Under the pieces are notes generated by a model. It had not been told where the DNA came from. It did no database searches and saw nothing but the letters and a program-made list of their open reading frames with translations. Positions 9,199 to 18,111 of a stretch of 64,000 bases of DNA are shown here, piece by piece. The position numbers and the translations under genes are program-made. Each line of letters opens with the position of its first letter. Within the stretch, counting starts at the first letter, position 1. Source of the DNA: Pandoraea norimbergensis (GTDB lineage: Bacteria; Pseudomonadota; Gammaproteobacteria; Burkholderiales; Burkholderiaceae); NCBI RefSeq assembly GCF_001465545.3, contig NZ_CP013480.3:2542001-2606000 (forward strand), given 5' to 3'.

Positions 9199-9618
9199 TC
9201 ACACCAGCGTAATCGTCACGTCAATATTCCCGCGCGTGGCCTTGGAGTACGGGCAGGTGTTATGCGCTGCATCCACCAAAGCCTGCGCCGTGTCCCGCGG
9301 CACGCCGGGCAAGTTCACCTTGAGACGCGCTTGCAGCGCATACCCATCGCCCACACGGCCAAGGTCGACTTCGGCATCGACCGACAGATCTTCCGGCAGC
9401 GTCACCTTGGCAGCTTGCGCCGCGAGCCCGATGGCACCGATGAAGCACGCCGACCAGCCGGCAGCGAACAATTGCTCCGGATTCGTGCCGGTGCCCTTGG
9501 TGCCCGGCGATGACAGAGCAATGTCGAGCCGTCCGTCGTCGCTGCGTGCGGTGCCGTCGCGGCCGCCCGAGGTGGTGTGGGTGCGGCCGGTGTAGAGAAC
9601 TTTGTCGAGTTGGGTCAT
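9199..9618 (-). CDS. ohr: Organic hydroperoxide resistance protein Ohr (OsmC/Ohr family)
   Basis: Thiol-dependent peroxidase that reduces organic and fatty-acid hydroperoxides in the cytoplasm, using lipoylated proteins as reductant in characterised members. 139 residues, the family's normal length. The two catalytic cysteines are present: Cys58 in GWSACF and Cys122 in HNTCPYSKA. The conserved Arg is probably Arg20 (GGRDG), and the glycine-rich NPEQLFAAGW segment precedes the first cysteine. Ohr is usually controlled by the MarR-type repressor OhrR, but no ohrR is adjacent; regulation must be in trans or from elsewhere. The gene converges on the terminator at 9071-9111. Confidence 0.95.
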   Translation of the reverse strand: MTQLDKVLYTGRTHTTSGGRDGTARSDDGRLDIALSSPGTKGTGTNPEQLFAAGWSACFIGAIGLAAQAAKVTLPEDLSVDAEVDLGRVGDGYALQARLKVNLPGVPRDTAQALVDAAHNTCPYSKATRGNIDVTITLV

Positions 9619-9841
9619 GAGGTGCCTCCGCTGAGTACTGAGTAACGAGTAGTGCGCCGTTGATCGACGCGAAACGATGTCCGTGCCGGGAAGGTCCCGG
9701 CCCTTGCAACATCGACTTCTCGCATTGAACTAAGCGGCTGTATCGGCCTTGTGTCTGCGCAACGTTCGCAGGCAACGCTTTGTGTCCGTGCCCGCGTCAG
9801 ATACATGGCGATACAAACTCAGCAGGGTCAGCGGGGCTGCC

Positions 9842-10129
9842 TTACAGCAAATCGGTCACTTGCGGGTGCGATTTGACCGGCGAAAACTCGATGACACGGT
9901 AATCCGCCAGACCATGAATGTGGAACGGGTCCTGCGCGATGAGCGCATCGAGCTCGGCGCGAGACACCTTGCCGGAGACGATGATCACGCCGCCGTCGCG
10001 CGGGTTCTTGGGACCGGACGCGATGAACAACCCGCGCTCATATTGCGTGGCAAGAAACTCGCGATGCGCGACGAGTTGCACGTCGATCGCGCTCGTGGGT
10101 TGCAGGTAAGTCAGTTCGACGATGTACAT
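9842..10129 (-). CDS. YciI-like protein (YCII-related domain)
   Basis: Compact alpha/beta protein of 95 residues beginning MYIVELTYLQP. The fold family (YCII, dimeric ferredoxin-like) uses a His/Asp pair; here HREFL (about residue 22) and the DPFHIHGLADY segment (about 70) are present, the latter being the most conserved YciI motif. An open frame runs 144 bases further upstream, but the family start at 10129 is the sensible one because the extra sequence is low-quality, arginine-rich and without homology. It stands alone between ohr and the ModE-site region. The biochemical role of most YciI proteins is not established. Confidence 0.88.
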   Translation of the reverse strand: MYIVELTYLQPTSAIDVQLVAHREFLATQYERGLFIASGPKNPRDGGVIIVSGKVSRAELDALIAQDPFHIHGLADYRVIEFSPVKSHPQVTDLL

Positions 10130-10587
10130 CCTGTGATCCTGTCCGAGTGGAGGAGTGAGGTGCGGCATGGCGCCGCCGTCGGCCAGTGTATCAAGCCGGG
10201 TTGCAACGCGTGCAACCCGGGACATCATCCACCCCATGAGCCGGTTGCATTGCCCGAGCCATCGCCTCAGCACCCCAAACCGCCTTGCCTTGTTACCTTG
10301 TTAATTACTTGGCATGCCTGACGACCGTCCCGAAAACCACTATCACGGCAGATGAATGATGAACATAGGTCGTCATTCGCTTGCCAAGATTTTTACTTTC
10401 CCCTACGCTGCCTCCGCCGTTGTTTGTTTCATACGGCGCAACCGCGTTCGCGCGATCCGCTCCCGATTTGCCACCACCGGACCCCGAAGGGTTCTGGCGC
10501 GTCGTTTCGCGTCCGGCATTTCGCGCGACTATCGTTATATAAGTCGATATATAACGACTAACTACAAGACGAAGAGGGGACAAAGCA
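10130..10587. other. Intergenic and promoter region of the TonB receptor operon
   Basis: 458 bases without a credible gene. The left 350 bases show nothing recognisable. The right end contains the ModE-like operator (10531-10557) and the leader of the receptor gene, with a GAGGGGA ribosome-binding site at 10574-10580. Confidence 0.6.
10531..10557 (+). promoter_or_regulatory. ModE-type operator (perfect inverted repeat)
   Basis: Seen: TCGTTATATA (10532-10541) and its exact reverse complement TATATAACGA (10548-10557) separated by 6 bp, i.e. CGTTATAT-N8-ATATAACG. This matches in sequence and spacing the molybdate-responsive ModE site of E. coli modABC as I recall it. It lies 30 bp upstream of the start of the TonB receptor gene and overlaps the only plausible -10 elements (TTATAT or TATAA), so ModE-Mo would act as a repressor. 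No modE gene is in the window. It does not resemble a Fur box. Confidence 0.75.
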
Positions 10588-12606
10588 GTGCGTTTTACGA
10601 TGAAGAAGTTGTCGAAGCGTAAGCTTCCGTTGATGGTGGCGGCAGCCATGTCGTCGACCATGGGGTATGCCGCAGAAGAACCGGTATTCGAGTTGGGCCG
10701 CGTCGACGTGACCGCAAAAAGCGATCGCATGCCGATCGGTACACAAACGCTCGACGCCGAGCAGATCGAGCAGGCCAACCGTGTCACGGTCGGCGCCGCC
10801 CTCGACATGATGCCCGGCGTGAACATCTCGAAGGTCGGGCCGCGCAACGAAGAGATGGTGTACGTGCGCGGTTTCGACATGCGGCAGGTGCCGGTACTCA
10901 TCGATGGCATCCCCGTCTACGTCTCGTATGACGGCTACGTCGATCTCGCACGCTTTACCACCTTCGACATCGGCGCGATCGAAGTCCAGAAGGGCTACAG
11001 CACCGTGCTCGCTGGTCCGAACACGCTGGGCGGCGTGATCAATCTGGTCGGACGCCGTCCGCAAAGCACCTTCGAAGGCAACATCGGCGGTGGGCTGGTG
11101 TTCGACCGTAAGTTCGCCAACAACGGCTATCAAGGCAACTTCAACCTCGGCAGCAATCAAGGCCTGTGGTACTTCCAAGTCAGCGGCTCGTATCTGGAAC
11201 GCGATTTCTACACGCTGTCCGATGCGTTCAAGGGCGCCCCCGCGCAAGCACCGGGACGCCGTAACAACTCGGATAATCGCGACAAGAAGATCAACGTCAA
11301 GATCGGCTTCACGCCGAACGCGACCGACGAATACTCGCTGAATTACATTAATCAGGTCGGCAGCAAGGGCAACCCGCCTTACGCCGGCACCGATCCGACG
11401 CAGAACGTGCGCTACTGGCGCTGGCCGTACTGGGACAAGGAAAGCCTCTACTACATCTCGCGCACGCAACTGGGCAGCGACAGCTACGTGAAAGTGCGCG
11501 CCTATTACGACCGTTACAAGAACGGTCTGAGCATGTACGACGACGCCACGTACTCGACACAGCTCAAAAAGTCGTCGTCCAACTCGTCGTATGACGATCA
11601 CACGTGGGGCGCAAGCGCCGAAGTCGGCACCAAGCTCTTCACCGCCAACACGGTGAAGTTCGCGGCGCACATCAAGAACGACTTCCACCACGAAATCAAT
11701 CCGGGCAAACCGGATCAGCATTTCGAAGACGCGACGCTGTCGTTCGGTCTGGAAGACACCCACGAGTTCACCGACCGGTTTGCCGTGCAGGGTGGCGTGA
11801 GTTACGACAAGCGCATCACGCGCCGCGCCGAAGACGTCAATGCCGCGAACCAGATCATCGGGTTCCCGAAGGACAACGTCGACGCGTGGAATCCGCAATT
11901 GGGCATGGTCTACAAGACCTCGCCGACCGGCAAGCTGCACCTCGGCGTCGCTGAGAAGAGCCGCTTCCCCACGATCAAGGATCGCTACTCGTATCGCATG
12001 GGCACGGCCATCCCGAATGCCAGCCTGCGCCCCGAGCACGCCACCAACGTGGAAATCGGCTACAGCGAGCGCATCGCGCCGGGCACCACAGGCGCGGTGA
12101 ACCTGTTCTACAGCGACATTCGCAACCTGATTCAGGCCGCATCGCTTCCGGCCAGCGCTTGCAGCAGCCCGCCGTGCACGCAGATGCAGAACGTCGGGCA
12201 CGTGGTGGCGCAGGGTATCGAAGCGTCGGTGAATAGCCAGATCGGCGACGACATCGAAGTCGGTGGCAACTACACGTACATCAACCGTCAGAACCGCAGC
12301 GATCCGTCGATTGTGCTGACCGATGTGCCGCGTCATAAGCTGTTCCTGTACGGCAAGTGGAACATCACATCGAAGGTCGCGGTGAGCGGCGATACGGAAT
12401 TCACATCGTCGCGCGTCAGTTCAAGCGACGGGCGTCGCGTGGCCGCCGGGTTCGGCATCGCCAATGCGAAACTCGCGTGGAAAGTGGTGCACAACGTGAC
12501 GGCCGAATTCGGCGTGCGCAATATCTTCGATCGCAACTACGCCTACACCGAGGGATACCCGGAAGCCGGTCGTAACTACTACGTGAATCTGAATTACACG
12601 TTCTGA
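10588..12606 (+). CDS. TonB-dependent outer-membrane receptor (putatively ModE-controlled)
   Basis: 672-residue outer-membrane active transporter energised by TonB. The signal peptide ends near AAAMSSTMGYA (about residue 30). A TonB-box-like stretch ELGRVDVTA follows, then the plug domain (about 45-155; ALDMMPGVNIS, VRGFDMRQVPVLIDGIPV, LGGVINLVGRRP) and a 22-strand-type barrel ending in the terminal aromatic motif YYVNLNYTF. Start: GTG at 10588 is preferred, because GAGGGGA lies 7 bases upstream; ATG at 10600 is the alternative. The next gene begins one base before this one ends (stop TGA and ATG overlap), so it heads an operon with the binding protein and di-haem cytochrome. The operator upstream suggests a molybdenum-linked substrate rather than a ferric siderophore; this is inference. 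Confidence 0.92.
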   Translation: MRFTMKKLSKRKLPLMVAAAMSSTMGYAAEEPVFELGRVDVTAKSDRMPIGTQTLDAEQIEQANRVTVGAALDMMPGVNISKVGPRNEEMVYVRGFDMRQVPVLIDGIPVYVSYDGYVDLARFTTFDIGAIEVQKGYSTVLAGPNTLGGVINLVGRRPQSTFEGNIGGGLVFDRKFANNGYQGNFNLGSNQGLWYFQVSGSYLERDFYTLSDAFKGAPAQAPGRRNNSDNRDKKINVKIGFTPNATDEYSLNYINQVGSKGNPPYAGTDPTQNVRYWRWPYWDKESLYYISRTQLGSDSYVKVRAYYDRYKNGLSMYDDATYSTQLKKSSSNSSYDDHTWGASAEVGTKLFTANTVKFAAHIKNDFHHEINPGKPDQHFEDATLSFGLEDTHEFTDRFAVQGGVSYDKRITRRAEDVNAANQIIGFPKDNVDAWNPQLGMVYKTSPTGKLHLGVAEKSRFPTIKDRYSYRMGTAIPNASLRPEHATNVEIGYSERIAPGTTGAVNLFYSDIRNLIQAASLPASACSSPPCTQMQNVGHVVAQGIEASVNSQIGDDIEVGGNYTYINRQNRSDPSIVLTDVPRHKLFLYGKWNITSKVAVSGDTEFTSSRVSSSDGRRVAAGFGIANAKLAWKVVHNVTAEFGVRNIFDRNYAYTEGYPEAGRNYYVNLNYTF

Positions 12607-14057
12607 TGGAGCAGGGTATGCAGGCAGTGGCAGGCAAGACGATTCGAACGCTCGCATTCGCATCATTCGCGGCGATCACGGCATTTTCAACACTCTCGGC
12701 AACGACCGGCGTCGTGGCAACGGCCCATGCGGCCGACGCAACGGCAACGGTCGCGCCACCGAAGGCCGCGAGTGCAACACAGCGCGAAACCCTGACGGTG
12801 CTCACGAGCTATCCGGAGGAGGTGGTAGCGACCTTCGAGCGTGCGTTCGAGAAGCAGCATCCCGAGATCGCGCTGCAAATTCTGTGGCGTCAGCATCGCG
12901 ACGCTTACGACTACCTGCAAGGCCCGAAGCAGGGCGGGGTCGACGTTTATTGGTCGCCCGCCGTGCGCAACTTCGCCGATCTCGGGCAGGAAGGTTCCCT
13001 GCGCAAGCTCGACGTCGATCTCACGGGCTTGCCGTCTCACGTCGGCAAGTTCCGCATCTCCGATCCGGACGGGCGATTCGTCGCGTCGGAAATTGCCGGG
13101 TTCGGCTTTATGCTCGATCCGGCGGCGCTGGCGCGGCAGGGGCTGCCCGCACCTAAAACGTGGCAGGACCTCACGCTGCCGCGTTATCGCGGACACATCA
13201 TGTTTCCGGTGCCGAGCCGCGTGGGCTTCGCGCCCACGTTGCTCGATGTGGTGCTGCAAGCCGAAGGTTGGGACAAGGGCTGGGCATTGCTCTCCGAGGC
13301 CGGAGCGAACTTCGTGTTCGCGGAGACAGGCGGCGCGTTTGCCAGCTTGTCGCACGGCATGCGTGCGCCAATCTCGGTGGCCGTCACCATCGACTTCTTC
13401 GCCAGCTCCGCTATTGCGAATGGCGCGCCGCTGACCTTCGTGTACCCGCCGGGCACGGGTTATTCACCAGCGCACATCGGCATCTTGCGCGATACGCCGC
13501 ATCTCGGTGCGGCGCGCACGTTTGTCAGCTTCGTGCTGTCTGACGCCGGGCAACGGCTGCTGTTCGCGCTGGACGTGCGCAAGCTACCCGTGCGCCCGAG
13601 CGTGTATCGCGATGCACCGAAGGGGACGTATGACCCGTTTGCCGCCAACGCGGCGACAGCGGGCGTGACGTATGAGGAGACGCTGGGTCTCGCGCGCTAT
13701 TCACTCGACAACGCGTTGTTCGACGTATTCCTCACGCGTCGCAAGGCGGAACTGACCGAACTCTGGACGCGCTGGCATCAACTCGCGGGCACAGAAGGCA
13801 ACGGTACTGCAAAGCCGGTAGCGAGCGTCGATCCCGTCTGTCTCGAGAAGGCGCGTGCGTTGCTGACGCAGCCGCCGATCGATGCCAACACCGCCGCTGA
13901 CCCGGCGCTGCGAGCGATGTTCGACCGCAGACGCCAAGACCCCGCCGCACAGACGAAGGCCAGTGCGCTGGAGGCGACGTGGTCGCAGGCATTGAACGCT
14001 CGCACGGCACAAGTGCGTGAATGGCTGGCCGACGGGGCGGTATGTTCAGGCAAGTAG
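12606..14057 (+). CDS. Periplasmic substrate-binding protein, Fe3+/AfuA-like, with extra C-terminal region
   Basis: 483 residues. A long signal region ends around ATAHAADA (about residue 43), then a type-2 periplasmic binding fold: TLTVLTSYPEEVVATFERAFEKQHP starts lobe 1, and the hinge/lobe 2 region includes FPVPSRVGFAPTLLDVV and LTFVYPPGTGYSPAHIGIL. This is the COG1840-like (ferric-ion or AEP binding) group. The protein is about 130 residues longer than that family; the added C-terminal part is helical and ends with a lone Cys. No permease or ATPase is encoded next to it, so it must either use a transporter elsewhere or act as a periplasmic carrier between the TonB receptor and the downstream cytochrome. 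Translationally coupled to both neighbours. Confidence 0.85.
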   Translation: MEQGMQAVAGKTIRTLAFASFAAITAFSTLSATTGVVATAHAADATATVAPPKAASATQRETLTVLTSYPEEVVATFERAFEKQHPEIALQILWRQHRDAYDYLQGPKQGGVDVYWSPAVRNFADLGQEGSLRKLDVDLTGLPSHVGKFRISDPDGRFVASEIAGFGFMLDPAALARQGLPAPKTWQDLTLPRYRGHIMFPVPSRVGFAPTLLDVVLQAEGWDKGWALLSEAGANFVFAETGGAFASLSHGMRAPISVAVTIDFFASSAIANGAPLTFVYPPGTGYSPAHIGILRDTPHLGAARTFVSFVLSDAGQRLLFALDVRKLPVRPSVYRDAPKGTYDPFAANAATAGVTYEETLGLARYSLDNALFDVFLTRRKAELTELWTRWHQLAGTEGNGTAKPVASVDPVCLEKARALLTQPPIDANTAADPALRAMFDRRRQDPAAQTKASALEATWSQALNARTAQVREWLADGAVCSGK

Positions 14058-15472
14058 TGCAGGCAAAACAGCGCCGGTGGCGAGGGCGTCTGACGGCAAT
14101 CGTGGCCAGCTTGATGAGTGTGATGGGCGTCGCAGGCAGTCTGATGCCGCTCGACGCCGCGTCGCAATCCGTTGCCGCGCCCATCACAGCGCCCACGGCG
14201 GCACCCGTGACACGCGAAGCGTTCGGCATGCCGATGGCGTCCGTAGTGGACGACGACGCGTCACTCGCGCAGTTTGCCGAAGGGCGCTCGCTGTTCCGTC
14301 AGAGTTGGGTGGTGTACCCGTCGGCAGATCGGCGCATTGCCGGACTCGGACCGGTCTACAACCAGATCTCGTGCATCGCGTGTCACGTGAAGTTCGGACG
14401 CGGCAACGCACCGCTTGGCCCAGACGAAGCGCCTCGCGGCCTACTCGTTCGTTTGAGCGTGCCGGGAAGCACGCCGACGGGCGCGCCGCGCGAGCATCCA
14501 AACTACGGCGACCAACTCGGCGACAAGGCGATTCCCGGCGTACCGGCGGAAGGGCAGGTGCGCGTGCAATACACAGAGCGCATCGAACGGCTGGCCGGCG
14601 GAGAAACGGTGCGCCTTCGCGTGCCGCAACTCGTGTTCAGCGATCTGGCGTTCGGACCGCTCGGGCATGGCACGATGACATCGGCGCGGGTCGGTTCTCC
14701 GGTCTATGGACTCGGCTGGCTTGAAGCCATCGACGACGCAACACTTCACGCGTTGGCGGCTCGCCGTTTGCCTGATGGGGTGCGTGGGCGCGTCAATCGC
14801 GTGTGGGACGTGGCCGCCAAGCGTCAGGTCGTCGGGCGTTTCGGCTGGAAGGCCAATCAACCGTCGATACGCCAACAGATCGCAAGCGCCTTCGTCGGCG
14901 ATCTGGGCATCACCTCGCCGCTGTTTCCCGAGAAGACTTGCCCGGCAGTGCAGACCGCGTGCCGTGCGGCCCCGACCGACGGCCAGCCCGATCTGACCGC
15001 CACGCAACTCGACGCCATCGAATACTTCCAGCGCACGTTGGAAGTGCCGCCGCGTCGCGATATCGACGATGTGCAGGTCAAGCGCGGTGAACAGCTATTC
15101 GCGCAGAACGGATGCGCCGCATGCCACACGCCCAGCTTGCGCACGGGGGCGTTCCCGCCGCTGGCTGCGATGGCCAATCGCGAGATTGCGCCTTACACAG
15201 ACCTGTTGTTGCACGACATGGGACATGGGCTGGCAGACGGGCGTCCGGACTTTCTCGCCGGGCCGCGCGATTGGCGTACGCCGCCGTTGTGGGGACTGGG
15301 ATTGGCGGCGCTAGTGAATCCCGACGCGACCTATCTGCACGATGGCCGTGCTCGTACGGTGCAGGAAGCCATTCTGTGGCATGGCGGTGAAGGGCAGCTC
15401 GCGCGAGAGCGCTATCGTGCGATGTCGCCGCAGGCACGGGCCGATCTGCTGCGATTCCTGATGTCGCTATAA
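14042..15472 (+). CDS. Di-haem c-type cytochrome oxidoreductase (DUF1111 family)
   Basis: Periplasmic di-haem protein of the DUF1111 family (annotated as thiol oxidoreductase, distantly related to MauG and cytochrome c peroxidases). About 476 residues from ATG 14042, overlapping the previous gene by 16 bases. A hydrophobic export segment (LTAIVASLMSVMGVAGSLM) is followed by two CXXCH haem sites: QISCIACHVKFG in the N-terminal half and NGCAACHTPSL in the C-terminal half. Family-typical segments include DMGHGLADGR, PPLWGLGLAAL and YLHDGRARTVQEAILWHGGE. In other bacteria, relatives sit in metal-uptake operons, which fits the TonB receptor/binding protein context. A role in changing the redox state of the imported metal complex is an inference. 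Confidence 0.9.
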   Translation: MFRQVVQAKQRRWRGRLTAIVASLMSVMGVAGSLMPLDAASQSVAAPITAPTAAPVTREAFGMPMASVVDDDASLAQFAEGRSLFRQSWVVYPSADRRIAGLGPVYNQISCIACHVKFGRGNAPLGPDEAPRGLLVRLSVPGSTPTGAPREHPNYGDQLGDKAIPGVPAEGQVRVQYTERIERLAGGETVRLRVPQLVFSDLAFGPLGHGTMTSARVGSPVYGLGWLEAIDDATLHALAARRLPDGVRGRVNRVWDVAAKRQVVGRFGWKANQPSIRQQIASAFVGDLGITSPLFPEKTCPAVQTACRAAPTDGQPDLTATQLDAIEYFQRTLEVPPRRDIDDVQVKRGEQLFAQNGCAACHTPSLRTGAFPPLAAMANREIAPYTDLLLHDMGHGLADGRPDFLAGPRDWRTPPLWGLGLAALVNPDATYLHDGRARTVQEAILWHGGEGQLARERYRAMSPQARADLLRFLMSL

Positions 15473-15492
15473 ACGGCCCGGTCGCGAAGCCT

Positions 15493-16428
15493 TCAGGCAG
15501 AAACGGCCGGCGCCCGGTTGGCCTGCGCCATTTCCATCGACACGGTCTTCGCTACATCGATGAACGCGCGCAGTGCCGCCGGCATGCGCACGCGACTCGG
15601 GTGATAGAGGTAAAAACCCGGCGTCAGCGGTGACCACGCCTCAAGCAGCGGCACCAACCGGCCAGACTGCAAATGCGGCTTCATCCAGTCTTCGGTCCAG
15701 ACGGTCACGCCAAGTCCATCGAGTGCCGCTTGCAGGGCGACCGCGCAGTCGTTGACGATCAGCGTGCCTTTGACGGAAATGTCGAACCACTGCCCGTCCT
15801 TCGCAAATTCCCAGTTGTACACGCCGCTCTGACCCGCGCGACGCCAGTTGATGCACTTGTGACGGTGCAGGTCTTGTGGCGTTTCTGGGCGGCCATGCTT
15901 GCTCAGATATTCGGGCGAAGCGACGGCAATCTGCCGCAGGTCCGGGCCAACGCGCACCGCGACCATGTCCTGATCTACGTGCCTGCCCAGTCGAATCCCG
16001 GCGTCAAAGCCACGCGCCACGATGTCGCCGAGACTCTCGTCGCTGGTCAGATCGAGCACCACGTCGGGGTACTTGTCCTGAAACACACCGAGCATTGGCT
16101 GAAGCAAATGGATGATGGCCATTTGCGGCGCGCAGACCTTGAGCGTGCCCGCCGGGCTGTCGCGATAGTGATTCACCTCGTCGAGCGCGGCGTTGAACTC
16201 GGCCAGCAACGGTTGCATGCGCTCGAACAAGGCGTTGCCCGCATCCGTGAGGCTGATGCTGCGGGTTGTCCGGTTGAAGAGACGCACGCCCAGACGTTCC
16301 TCCAATGACCGGATCGTCTGACTGAGCGCCGACGGCGAGACGGCCAGCGCATTCGCCGCGCGAGCAAACGCGCCTTGCTCGGCGACCGTCACAAATGCCC
16401 GGATATCCGCAAATTCGCTGCCTCGCAT
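15493..16428 (-). CDS. LysR-family transcriptional regulator
   Basis: 311 residues: N-terminal winged HTH (residues 5-65, AFARAANALAVSPSALSQTIRSLEERLGVRLFNRTTRSISLT) and a type-2 periplasmic-binding-like effector domain (about 93-300). It is of the large group that regulates a divergently transcribed oxidoreductase or hydrolase. The amidohydrolase gene starts 230 bases away on the opposite strand, making it the probable target. The 3' end faces the cytochrome gene, 20 bases away and convergent. Effector unknown. Confidence 0.92.
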   Translation of the reverse strand: MRGSEFADIRAFVTVAEQGAFARAANALAVSPSALSQTIRSLEERLGVRLFNRTTRSISLTDAGNALFERMQPLLAEFNAALDEVNHYRDSPAGTLKVCAPQMAIIHLLQPMLGVFQDKYPDVVLDLTSDESLGDIVARGFDAGIRLGRHVDQDMVAVRVGPDLRQIAVASPEYLSKHGRPETPQDLHRHKCINWRRAGQSGVYNWEFAKDGQWFDISVKGTLIVNDCAVALQAALDGLGVTVWTEDWMKPHLQSGRLVPLLEAWSPLTPGFYLYHPSRVRMPAALRAFIDVAKTVSMEMAQANRAPAVSA

Positions 16429-16658
16429 TATGTATTCCCAGCTTCACAAAGTATGAAAAGTATAGGTGATTGTCGCGCCACACGCCGGTCTTTACATTGA
16501 ACCCTGTCGCCATCGCGGGACGCCGACCGATTCCCGGTGGCGCCCTCTCTCAAAGGCAAGACAGGGTTTCGCTTCTTGCAGGCCGCCACCAGTCACACAG
16601 GGTGCCACCGCCTGATGACGAAATCGCTCTCGTGCCGATTATTCGCTCAGGAAGAATA

Positions 16659-18086
16659 ATGCCAGCCAATTCGTACCCTTCGACGTCGTGGGATGCTCTG
16701 CGTCACATCGTGGCACCGCTCACGCCGGTAGCCGCCGGTAAACGTCTCCTGATCAAGGGGGCTGCCATCGTCAGCATGGATGCCTCCGTAGGCGATCTGG
16801 CACGCGGCGATGTGTTGATCGAAGGCGACCGCATCGCCGTCATCGGTGCCGAGTTGAGCGGGGACGCGGTTGAAGGCGCTGAAGTCATCGACGCATCCAA
16901 CATGATCGCGATGCCGGGTTTTGTCGACTCGCACCGCCATGCGTGGGAAGGCCAGTTGCGTCGTCTCGATCCAAACTCGCCGACGCTGCTCGACTATCTG
17001 CGCTCGACCCATTTCTCCGTGGCGACGCACTACCGCCCGGAGGACATGTACGTCGGCAATCTCCTGACGGCGCTTGGCGCACTCGACGCAGGCATCACAA
17101 CGCTCGTCGACAATTCGCACAATGCGCGCAGCCCGGCGCACTCAGATGCGTCGATCGACGCGCTTCAGGATGCGGGTATTCGCGCCGTCTATGCCCCGGG
17201 CAAGCCGTTAGCCGGGGCATGGGCGCAGCACTGGCCGCAGGATCTCGCGCGCCTCAAGCAGGAGCGCTTCGAGGACGACAATGCGCTGGTCACCATGGCG
17301 ATGATGTCGCAATGGGATCGCGACACATGGGCTGAAGCGCGTCGCTTGGGCTTGCGCATCGTCACCGAGTTTCTGGGCGCGGACATGGGCAAGTTGCTGC
17401 CGGAATTGCGCGACGAAGGTCTGCTTGGGCCGGACAACATCTTCAACCATTGCACCGGGTTGACCGACGAACAGTGGGAAATCTTGCGCGAGACGGGCGT
17501 GAACGTGAACGTCTGCCCGCGCTCCGACGCGCAGTATGGTCTTGAGGAAGGGCTGACGGTCTATCAGCGCGCTATCGATCACGGTATCGCGCCCGCTATC
17601 AGCATCGACGTCGAGGCGTCGTACGGTGGCGACATGTTCGGTGAAATGCGTGCCGCCTATGTCATGCAGCGCGGCTTGGTGCAGCACCGTCGATATCAGG
17701 GAGATACGTCGGCGCCGGCCCCCGTATCGGTGCGCAGCATCTTGGAGACCGCCACCATCAACGGCGCCCGCGTCGCCGGACTGTCGCACGCGACCGGATC
17801 GCTTGCGCCGGGCAAGCAGGCGGACCTCGTCCTGATTCGCGCGGACGACATCAATCTCTATCCGTCGAACAACGCTATCGGGACCATCGTCCATGCGGCG
17901 GAGCGCAGTAACGTCGACACGGTCATCGTCGGAGGCCGGATTCGCAAGTCGGGCGGCAAGCTGCTGGGACTCGATATGCAAGCGCTCAAACACGCGACGG
18001 AAGCGTCGCGTACGCATTTGTTCGCACGTGTTGGTTACGCGCCGGACATCTTTGCCGATACGCCGCCGCAACTGGCGCAGGCATGA
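16659..18086 (+). CDS. Amidohydrolase, TrzA/AtzB (cytosine deaminase-like) type
   Basis: 475-residue metal-dependent hydrolase of the amidohydrolase superfamily, in the group that includes chlorohydrolases and guanine/cytosine deaminases. Sequence features: MPGFVDSHRHAWEGQLRR (metal HxH site; note DSHRH), LGALDAGITTLVDNSHNA, IFNHCTGLTDEQWEIL (third metal His), and the later ISIDVEASYGGDMFGEMR where the metal Asp is expected. ATG 16659 is chosen because an AGGAAGA site precedes it and the protein then begins at the usual point; the in-frame sequence upstream has no homology. It is followed after 25 bases by a membrane transporter gene, and the divergent LysR gene is the likely regulator. Substrate probably an N-heterocycle or amide. 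Confidence 0.88.
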   Translation: MPANSYPSTSWDALRHIVAPLTPVAAGKRLLIKGAAIVSMDASVGDLARGDVLIEGDRIAVIGAELSGDAVEGAEVIDASNMIAMPGFVDSHRHAWEGQLRRLDPNSPTLLDYLRSTHFSVATHYRPEDMYVGNLLTALGALDAGITTLVDNSHNARSPAHSDASIDALQDAGIRAVYAPGKPLAGAWAQHWPQDLARLKQERFEDDNALVTMAMMSQWDRDTWAEARRLGLRIVTEFLGADMGKLLPELRDEGLLGPDNIFNHCTGLTDEQWEILRETGVNVNVCPRSDAQYGLEEGLTVYQRAIDHGIAPAISIDVEASYGGDMFGEMRAAYVMQRGLVQHRRYQGDTSAPAPVSVRSILETATINGARVAGLSHATGSLAPGKQADLVLIRADDINLYPSNNAIGTIVHAAERSNVDTVIVGGRIRKSGGKLLGLDMQALKHATEASRTHLFARVGYAPDIFADTPPQLAQA

Positions 18087-18111
18087 GCTTCAGGCAAGCG
18101 AGTCAGCGACT

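Noticed and set aside
10531..10557. Fur box as explanation of the inverted repeat
   Set aside because: The sequence lacks the GATAAT-type hexamers of Fur sites; spacing and bases fit a ModE site.
10558..12336. 592-codon minus-strand frame opposite the TonB receptor
   Set aside because: Arg/His/Val-rich translation without domain; the receptor frame explains the sequence.
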